Below, one piece after another: positions 1 through 4,315 of a stretch of 7,008 bases of DNA; the stretch's first letter is position 1; each line of letters starts with the position of its first letter. The stretch is from an uncultured Bacilli bacterium (lineage in GTDB: Bacteria; Bacillota_I; Bacilli_A; RF39; UBA660), in assembly GCA_947626215.1 (NCBI GenBank), contig CANQRJ010000075.1:1-7008 (forward strand). The letters run 5' to 3'. The notes under the pieces are model-generated. The model was not told the DNA's origin. It saw nothing but the letters and a program-made list of their open reading frames with translations, and ran no database searches. The position numbers and the translations under genes are program-made.

Positions 1-16
1 TATTATTGTTTTTTAA

Positions 17-86
17 TAGGACATTTTAACTTGTAAATATAAAATTAAAATTAGGACATTTTAACTTAAAAGTCACATTTTTTAAC
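17..86. repeat. Direct repeats upstream of tRNA-Thr: two perfect 16-bp copies and one degenerate copy
   Basis: The 16-mer TAGGACATTTTAACTT occurs exactly at 17-32 and 52-67, with a 35-bp period. A looser relative (GTCACATTTTTTAAC) lies at 72-86 in the same orientation. The stretch has no gene. Closely spaced same-orientation repeats could be protein-binding sites, for example the end of a transposable element (IS21-type and Tn7-type ends carry such arrays) or a regulator's iterons. No transposase is visible in the window, so the assignment is inference; the repeats themselves are seen directly. Confidence 0.6.
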
Positions 87-112
87 AAATTTTATAGATT
101 TTTTAATATTTT

Positions 113-118
113 TATAAT
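113..118 (+). promoter_or_regulatory. Probable -10 box of the tRNA-Thr promoter
   Basis: A perfect TATAAT lies 15 bases before the first base of the tRNA; an overlapping second TATAAT is at 118-123. No good -35 box sits at the right distance. TTAACA at 82-87 is too far away and the correctly spaced hexamers are T-rich and poor. Because the whole stretch is AT-rich, the match may be partly chance. Confidence 0.4.
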
Positions 119-133
119 ATAATACTATTGATT

Positions 134-209
134 GCTGAATTAGCTCAGTTGGTAGAGCAACGCCCTCGTAACGCGTAGGTCGCAGGTTCAAGTCCTGTTT
201 TCAGCACCA
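134..209 (+). tRNA. tRNA-Thr, anticodon CGT, with encoded CCA
   Basis: A cloverleaf can be folded by hand: acceptor strand 134-140 with 199-205, D stem 143-146/155-158 with an AGTTGGTA loop, anticodon stem 160-164/172-176, and T stem 182-186/194-198 with TTCAAGT. The discriminator is A206 and CCA is encoded at 207-209. The anticodon loop CTCGTAA gives anticodon CGT (167-169), which reads the threonine codon ACG. The G1-C72 and C2-G71 pairs also fit threonine identity. Two stem positions do not pair: T140/T199 at the base of the acceptor and C164/C172 at the bottom of the anticodon stem. All invariant loop bases are present, so I treat it as a functional gene of slightly reduced stability. Its own terminator follows. 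Confidence 0.93.
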
Positions 210-220
210 TTAAGGATATT

Positions 221-256
221 AAAAAGTTCATAGCATCTATCTTATGAACTTTTTTT
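221..256 (+). terminator. Rho-independent terminator of tRNA-Thr
   Basis: A perfect 12-bp inverted repeat (221-232 with 243-254, core AGTTCATA/TATGAACT) has a 10-base loop and runs into T250-256. Because the stem is A-rich on the left and T-rich on the right, it could also work on the opposite strand. It separates the tRNA from the heat-shock promoter. Confidence 0.85.
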
Positions 257-277
257 ATTGATTAAAAATAAAAAAAA

Positions 278-304
278 TTAGCACTTACTATTGACAAGTG
301 CTAA
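278..304. promoter_or_regulatory. CIRCE operator (HrcA binding site)
   Basis: The site is TTAGCACTT, nine bases, AAGTGCTAA: perfect 9-bp arms with the canonical 9-bp spacer. It differs from the textbook element (TTAGCACTC-N9-GAGTGCTAA) only in the innermost base pair, and symmetrically. HrcA bound here would cover the -35 box and block transcription of the small heat-shock gene until heat or misfolded protein titrates GroEL away from HrcA. The hrcA gene is not in the window. Confidence 0.93.
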
Positions 305-318
305 AAAAGTGCTATAAT
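291..318 (+). promoter_or_regulatory. Sigma-A-type promoter of hsp20
   Basis: A consensus -35 TTGACA (291-296) and a consensus -10 TATAAT (313-318) are separated by 16 bp. The -35 box straddles the CIRCE spacer and right arm, so repressor and polymerase must compete. Transcription should start near 325, giving a leader of about 20 bases before the ATG at 346. A perfect core promoter held down by a repressor is what a heat-shock gene needs. Confidence 0.9.
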
Positions 319-345
319 GGAATCATGAAAGGAAATGGTGAAATA

Positions 346-732
346 ATGAGATTAGTACCAAGAAGTTATTATTTAGATGACTTATTTGATAATTTCTTTA
401 CAACGGAGGAGAATTCATTAAAAAGTGATATCTATGAAAAGGATGGAAAATTTCATATTGAAATGGATATTCCTGGATATCGTAAAGATGAAATTAAAAT
501 CGAAACCAATAAAGGAAATATCGTAGTCACCGCAGAAAAATCTAGTGAGGAGAAAGACGAGAATAAAAAATATATTCGTCGTGAAAGAGTATACGGAAAA
601 TATCAAAGAAGTTTTTACTTAGGAGATATTAAAGAAGACGAAATTGATGCTTCTTTCCATGATGGTACTCTTACAATTGAAGTTCCTAAACTAGAAGAAA
701 AAGAAACCAAAAAATACATTGAAGTCAAATAA
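346..732 (+). CDS. hsp20: Small heat-shock protein, Hsp20/alpha-crystallin family
   Basis: This is an ATP-independent cytoplasmic holdase that binds unfolding proteins and keeps them refoldable by the DnaK and GroEL systems. The 128-residue product has a short N-terminal arm (1-26) and an alpha-crystallin domain at about 27-115. That domain includes the DIPG segment (41-44), a conserved arginine in QRSF (R88) and the family hallmark GTLTIEVPK (107-115). A C-terminal I-x-I/V motif (IEV, 125-127) docks neighbouring dimers in oligomers. I chose the ATG at 346: upstream in-frame starts at 298 and 325 lie in the operator and promoter or at the expected transcription start, whereas 346 has AAAGGA and GGTGA ahead of it. 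The gene stands alone under CIRCE, which is typical of chaperonin genes but also seen for small heat-shock genes. Stop TAA lies in the loop of its own terminator. Confidence 0.95.
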   Translation: MRLVPRSYYLDDLFDNFFTTEENSLKSDIYEKDGKFHIEMDIPGYRKDEIKIETNKGNIVVTAEKSSEEKDENKKYIRRERVYGKYQRSFYLGDIKEDEIDASFHDGTLTIEVPKLEEKETKKYIEVK

Positions 733-751
733 GTTTGACTTCTTTTTTTTT
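721..751 (+). terminator. Rho-independent terminator of hsp20, built from its last codons
   Basis: GAAGTCAAA (721-729) pairs perfectly with TTTGACTTC (734-742) around a 4-base loop, and nine T follow (743-751). The left arm is the last three codons (Glu-Val-Lys) and the stop codon TAA is in the loop. A ribosome finishing translation would cover the left arm, so termination should be best when translation ends promptly. The right arm also contains the -35 box of hisS. Confidence 0.9.
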
Positions 752-763
752 GTATGTGATAAT
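735..763 (+). promoter_or_regulatory. Promoter of hisS, overlapping the hsp20 terminator
   Basis: A -35 TTGACT (735-740, 5/6 match) and a -10 GATAAT (758-763, 5/6) are 17 bp apart. A TG at 755-756 makes it an extended -10. The start would fall near 770, just ahead of the hisS Shine-Dalgarno AGAGGA (775-780). Spacing and quality make this a credible promoter even though the -35 lies in the terminator stem. Confidence 0.65.
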
Positions 764-786
764 AATAACAGAAAAGAGGAAATCTT

Positions 787-1995
787 ATGAGTTTTATAAA
801 AACACCGACAAAAGGAATGAGAGATTTACTTCCTAAAGATATGATTTTAAGGGAGTATGTTTTAAATTTAATGAAAGAAACGTATCAAAAATTTGGCTTT
901 GAAAATATTCAAACTCCTGTGGTAGAACATATTGAAAATTTAACGAGTAAACAAGGAGGAGAAAACGAAAAACTAATTTATAAAATTATGAAACGTGGTG
1001 AGAAATTAAATGAATCGGATTTGAATGATTTTGATTCTATGGTTGATTCTGGTCTTCGTTACGACTTAACCGTTCCTCTTGCGAGATTTTATGCGAATAA
1101 TTTACCTAATTTAACCACTCCTTTTCGTGCTTTTCAAATTGGAAATGTCTATCGTGCCGAACGAAACCAAAAAGGAAGATTTCGTGAATTTATGCAATGT
1201 GATTTAGATATTATTGGTGAGAAAACGAATTTAGCAGAAATAGAACTGATTACAGCTGTGATCACATTTTTAGAAACCTTACAATTTAAAAATTTTAAAA
1301 TTAGAATGAATGATCGAAGAATTTTAACGAAAATGATTGAATACGTAGGACTTCCACTTGAAAAAATGGATTCTATTTTAATCTCTTTAGATAAACTAGA
1401 TAAAATTGGAAAAGAAGGAGTAAAACAAGATTTATTAGAAATGGAATTAAATATTCATAGTGTAGAAAAATATTTAAGCTTTTTTGATGAAAATACGCTT
1501 TCAGTGACTGAATTTTGTTCTAAATTCCAAATGGATGAAGAGATTGTAGAAAATTTAGAAACTATTATGAATGTTGTAAAAAATACGATATCTGTTGAAC
1601 TTATTTTTGATCCTACATTAGTAAGAGGAATGGGATATTATACAGGACCTATTTTTGAAATTATGGTAGAAGACGTCCCTTTTGCAATTGGTGGAGGAGG
1701 AAGATATGATCAAATGGTAGAAAAATATATTGGAGTTCCAACTCCTGCCTGTGGTTTTTCGATTGGTTTTGAACGTCTTTTGCTTTTATTAGAAGAAAGA
1801 GGTTTTGAAGTTCCTACAAAGAAAGAAAAAATAGCATATATATTAAAGGATGAAGAAAATTTACAAGAAATTTATAAGGAAGCAAATCAAAAAAGACAAG
1901 AAGGAAAAATTGTAAAAGTATTCTATCGAAATAAAAATTATAAATATCAAAAAGAAATGTTAGAAAAAGAAAATTATCAAATTATGGAAGTTTAA
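787..1995 (+). CDS. hisS: Histidine--tRNA ligase (HisRS)
   Basis: This class II synthetase charges tRNA-His with histidine in the cytoplasm. Motif 1 lies near residues 38-50 (IQTPVVEH). Motif 2 spans 113-144, with NVYRAE and the RFREFMQCD strand (131-139). The histidine-binding box is LVRGMGYYTG (279-288, R280), the glycine-rich GGGGRYD is at 302-308, and motif 3 is FSIGFERL (324-331, R330). The sequence around RYDLTVPLAR (91-100) and NDRRIL (175-180) resembles the eukaryotic/archaeal-like HisRS branch more than the usual Bacillus form; this is judged from memory of those sequences. The anticodon-binding domain begins near 347 and only about 56 residues remain, where bacterial HisRS usually has about 90, so its last strands and helix look absent. 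The start has AGAGGA seven bases upstream. It lacks the common aspS neighbour. Identity is certain; the short C-terminus is the open point. Confidence 0.97.
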   Translation: MSFIKTPTKGMRDLLPKDMILREYVLNLMKETYQKFGFENIQTPVVEHIENLTSKQGGENEKLIYKIMKRGEKLNESDLNDFDSMVDSGLRYDLTVPLARFYANNLPNLTTPFRAFQIGNVYRAERNQKGRFREFMQCDLDIIGEKTNLAEIELITAVITFLETLQFKNFKIRMNDRRILTKMIEYVGLPLEKMDSILISLDKLDKIGKEGVKQDLLEMELNIHSVEKYLSFFDENTLSVTEFCSKFQMDEEIVENLETIMNVVKNTISVELIFDPTLVRGMGYYTGPIFEIMVEDVPFAIGGGGRYDQMVEKYIGVPTPACGFSIGFERLLLLLEERGFEVPTKKEKIAYILKDEENLQEIYKEANQKRQEGKIVKVFYRNKNYKYQKEMLEKENYQIMEV

Positions 1996-2057
1996 ATTGC
2001 CAAACATTTCCATTTTAGAAATTAAAAAAACAAGCATACTATCTCTAGGTGAGTAAT

Positions 2058-2390
2058 ATGCGAAAAACAATATATATGATGGGAGTAATCATGTTAGCAT
2101 TAAGTATCTTATCTATTCCACCAACGTATGGTTTAGAAGAAGATCAAATTTCTCAATTTCAAAATAGTAATGTTCTTTTTAATCAAATTTTAAAAGAACA
2201 CATTAGTAATATCAAAGAAATTTGCACTTATGACTATTGTGATTCTCTTCATTCTGAAAATTTAGAAAAAGCAATTGCGCTTTTTAAAGAAAATTATGAA
2301 CATTATTTAGAAACAAAATTAGAAAAAGAGGAAGCCATATCCACTATTTTAAAAGGATTTCCTATTACAAAAGTAGTGTGGGAAGAATAA
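2058..2390 (+). CDS. Small secreted protein of unknown function
   Basis: I do not recognise this 110-residue protein. It begins with a classic Sec signal peptide: basic start (MRKT), a hydrophobic stretch at about 5-21, then PPTYG followed by acidic LEED, so cleavage after the G at about 26 is plausible. There is no lipobox cysteine. The mature part, about 84 residues, is hydrophilic and probably helical, with a C-x4-C pair (CTYDYC) that could form a disulfide outside the cell. I prefer the ATG at 2058 over the in-frame GTG at 2049, because AGGTGA at 2047-2052 is then a well-spaced ribosome-binding site, while the GTG lies inside that site. It starts 62 bases after hisS with no terminator and no convincing promoter between, so it may be cotranscribed. 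Its stop directly abuts that of the convergent gene. Confidence 0.75.
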   Translation: MRKTIYMMGVIMLALSILSIPPTYGLEEDQISQFQNSNVLFNQILKEHISNIKEICTYDYCDSLHSENLEKAIALFKENYEHYLETKLEKEEAISTILKGFPITKVVWEE

Positions 2391-3314
2391 TTATTTTAAG
2401 AAACAACCTTGAGTTAAGTTTCTTTTTTTCATTTCTTTATCAATATCATTTAAAACACAAAATTTTTTTAATAACCATTCAGGTTCTACTAAATCTTCTT
2501 TGGTCGGATCTCCTGTAATACGATGAATCACAATATTTGGCTTTAAATAACCTAGTTGTTCACAAACAATATCAATATATTCTTCCTTGGTAAGTATATG
2601 ATATTTATGCTCTTTTTGCATTTTTTCAAGTGGTGTTCCTTTTAAAATATGAAGCATATGAATTTTAATACCATCAATTCCTAACTCATTTAAAAACTTC
2701 ACCGTTTCAATCATCATTTCTTTTGTTTCGTTTGGGAGTCCATTAATGATATGGACAACAACAGAAATATTTCTTTTTTTTAATTCATGAACACATTCAA
2801 TAAAATTTTCTAAACTGTGACCTCTATGAATAAATTTTAAAGTTTCTTCATGCATCGATTGTAATCCAAGTTCAATAGTTAAAAAAGTTCTTTGATTTAA
2901 TTCTTCTAAATAATCATAAAGTTCATCTGTAAAACAATCACTTCTTGTAGCAATAGAAAGTCCAACTACATTTGGAATTTTTAAAACTTTTTCATATTTT
3001 TCTTTTAAAACATTTAATGAAGCAAAAGTATTAGATCCTGCCTGAAAATAACCTATATAATAGCTATTAGGCCATTTCTTTTCCATCATATGTTTGATTT
3101 TTTCAAATTGAGTTTCAATATCATCTTCTTTTTTTCCCGCAAAGTCGCCACTTTGATGAGAACAATAAATACATCCTGTGCCATTCAAATAATTCGGACA
3201 AGAAAATCCGGCATTTAAAGAAACTTTAAACACTTTTTTCCCAAATTTTGTTTTATAAAAATAATTAAGTGTATGATATCTTTTATTATCAAAAGAGTAA
3301 ATGAATGAATTCAT
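2391..3314 (-). CDS. ytqA: Radical SAM protein, TIGR01212 / YtqA-YhcC family
   Basis: This is a cytoplasmic iron-sulfur enzyme that should cleave S-adenosylmethionine to make a 5'-deoxyadenosyl radical. The substrate of this family is not firmly established as far as I know. The N-terminus (KRYHTLNYF, FGKKVFKVSLNAGFSCPN) is typical of B. subtilis YtqA and E. coli YhcC. The presumed 4Fe-4S cysteines are C39, C48 and C51. Further core motifs are IGYFQAGSNT (87-96), the TRSD segment (123-126), LTIELGLQS (145-153) and IHMLHILKGTPL (218-229). At 307 residues it is close to family length. The cysteine spacing is C-x8-C-x2-C, about three residues shorter in the first gap than I remember for homologues. 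The start at 3314 is supported by an excellent GGGAGGTGA. It is transcribed toward the secreted-protein gene, with zero bases between the two stop codons. Confidence 0.92.
   Translation of the reverse strand: MNSFIYSFDNKRYHTLNYFYKTKFGKKVFKVSLNAGFSCPNYLNGTGCIYCSHQSGDFAGKKEDDIETQFEKIKHMMEKKWPNSYYIGYFQAGSNTFASLNVLKEKYEKVLKIPNVVGLSIATRSDCFTDELYDYLEELNQRTFLTIELGLQSMHEETLKFIHRGHSLENFIECVHELKKRNISVVVHIINGLPNETKEMMIETVKFLNELGIDGIKIHMLHILKGTPLEKMQKEHKYHILTKEEYIDIVCEQLGYLKPNIVIHRITGDPTKEDLVEPEWLLKKFCVLNDIDKEMKKRNLTQGCFLK
2398..2429 (+). terminator. Terminator for the hisS/secreted-protein transcript, inside the convergent gene
   Basis: AAGAAAC (2398-2404) pairs with GTTTCTT (2418-2424), with a possible inner AAC/GTT extension, and T2423-2429 follows. 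It starts only eight bases after the TAA of the + strand gene and lies wholly within the last codons of the minus-strand radical SAM gene. On the minus strand the hairpin is followed by A-rich rather than T-rich sequence, so it should work mainly rightward. Confidence 0.65.
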
Positions 3315-3335
3315 AAGTCACGTCACCTCCCATTT

Positions 3336-3364
3336 ATTGTAACACGTCAAATTGACACTTTCTA
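3336..3364 (-). promoter_or_regulatory. Possible promoter of the radical SAM gene
   Basis: Read on the minus strand, a -35-like TAGAAA (3359-3364, 4/6) and a -10 TACAAT (3336-3341, 5/6) are 17 bp apart. The start would fall just before the Shine-Dalgarno GGGAGGTGA. The 11-bp palindrome GTCAAATTGAC (3346-3356) occupies the spacer and could be an operator, though such short palindromes are not rare. Confidence 0.35.
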
Positions 3365-3424
3365 CTTCTTTTTTCTTGCGATTTTTTTATTTTCCTTTTA
3401 TTCTTAAAATAAGAGGGAGTCGTT

Positions 3425-4273
3425 ATGAACGTAGCATTAGAAAAAGAAATCAATCGATATATTCAAAGTGTTTCTTTAGATATTTTAAAAGACTATAAAA
3501 AAAGTTTAGGAGATGCAAATATCTTCTTATTAACTCAAATTGTAAATAATAAGTTTGCTACTTTTTCTAAAGACTCTGCGATTCCTTTAAGTATTCCCAA
3601 AAACATCACTTCTTATGAAATCGCGTTCAATGATTTAAAAAGCAAAATTCCAAGACAATTATTTTCTTTATTTATACAACCTAAAAAGAAAGAATTTGAA
3701 ATGATAGATGAAGAATTTGCAAAAGATTTAACAGAAGGGCTTATTTCTATATATGTGAAAGATTTTTGTAGTCGTCATCATTATATTATGGAGAAAAAAG
3801 AATCAAAAGAAAGTGAATCGATTGCAAACGTTCTTCTTTCAATGAGAGAAAACGGAGTGAATAAAGACGCGATGGTCTTTCAAACAAGTTATTCTTATAT
3901 GTTACAAATTTATTCCATTACTGAAAAGAAAAATTTAATCGATCTTTATCATGAAACGTATTTAAGTCAAAAAAAATTGAGAAAAATGAAGCAGATTTTA
4001 AATGCTTATTTTCAAGAAGAAAATTTATATAAATATTATTCTATTCATAATACGACTTCTTTTATTCAAAAAGACTTAAAAGAACAAATGGAAAACAAAT
4101 ATTCAAAAGAAGAACAAAATCGTATTTTTAAAGAATTAAATCCTATCTTTGCCGTAAAACAAGTAGAAGAATTAAAAACAACAAAGAAAAATGGATTTTT
4201 AAAAAGTTATCTTTTTTTCTTTTTAACGATGACTTTTGGAATATTTTTAACTTGGCTCTTTTTCTTAAAGTAA
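3425..4273 (+). CDS. Unrecognised protein with a C-terminal membrane anchor
   Basis: I do not recognise this 282-residue protein. Residues 1-255 are charged and look mainly helical, with Lys/Glu-rich segments (85-100, 120-133, 217-232), and there is no N-terminal signal peptide. A single hydrophobic segment at about 258-280 (FLKSYLFFFLTMTFGIFL and onward) ends the chain, followed only by LK. The bulk should therefore sit in the cytoplasm, held to the membrane by its tail. I see no known catalytic motif; the HH pair at 118-119 is not in a recognisable context. The ATG at 3425 has AGAGGGAG upstream. It is divergent from the radical SAM gene across a 110-bp gap rich in pyrimidines, and no terminator separates it from the GH31 gene 42 bases downstream, so partial cotranscription is possible. 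The function is open; it may be lineage-specific. Confidence 0.8.
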   Translation: MNVALEKEINRYIQSVSLDILKDYKKSLGDANIFLLTQIVNNKFATFSKDSAIPLSIPKNITSYEIAFNDLKSKIPRQLFSLFIQPKKKEFEMIDEEFAKDLTEGLISIYVKDFCSRHHYIMEKKESKESESIANVLLSMRENGVNKDAMVFQTSYSYMLQIYSITEKKNLIDLYHETYLSQKKLRKMKQILNAYFQEENLYKYYSIHNTTSFIQKDLKEQMENKYSKEEQNRIFKELNPIFAVKQVEELKTTKKNGFLKSYLFFFLTMTFGIFLTWLFFLK

Positions 4274-4278
4274 AACTA

Positions 4279-4287
4279 TGATATAAT
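4279..4287 (+). promoter_or_regulatory. Extended -10 promoter of the GH31 gene
   Basis: TGATATAAT is a perfect extended -10 (TG, one base, TATAAT at 4282-4287). No good -35 lies 17 bp upstream, which the TG extension can compensate for. The start would be near 4294. That falls within a small inverted repeat TCTTTA-GA-TAAAGA (4290-4303) ahead of the AGAGGG Shine-Dalgarno. Whether that repeat is an operator cannot be told from sequence alone. Confidence 0.6.
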
Positions 4288-4315
4288 TTTCTTTAGATAA
4301 AGAGGGTGTTTTGAA

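Noticed and set aside
17..86. CRISPR-like array
   Set aside because: There are only two exact 16-bp repeats with a 19-base spacer, the third copy is degenerate, and there are no cas genes.
298..345. Upstream GTG start at 298 (or ATG at 325) for hsp20
   Set aside because: The 298 start lies inside the CIRCE element and core promoter, and 325 is at the expected transcription start. The ATG at 346 has ribosome-binding sequence and gives the normal family N-terminus.
418..606. 62-codon minus-strand ORF inside hsp20
   Set aside because: It is antisense to a well-supported gene, its composition is a by-product of the hsp20 codons and it has no ribosome-binding site.
2049..2057. GTG start at 2049 for the secreted protein
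   Set aside because: The GTG is part of the AGGTGA Shine-Dalgarno that serves the ATG at 2058; starting at 2058 also gives a cleaner signal peptide.
1996..2057. Separate promoter for the secreted-protein gene
   Set aside because: TTGCCA at 1997-2002 has no -10 at a proper distance, and TACTAT at 2037-2042 has no -35, so cotranscription with hisS is the simpler reading.
4290..4303. TCTTTA-GA-TAAAGA as a definite operator of the GH31 gene
   Set aside because: The arms are six AT-rich bases, easily arising by chance, and they do not match any regulator site I know; it is mentioned only as context for the promoter.
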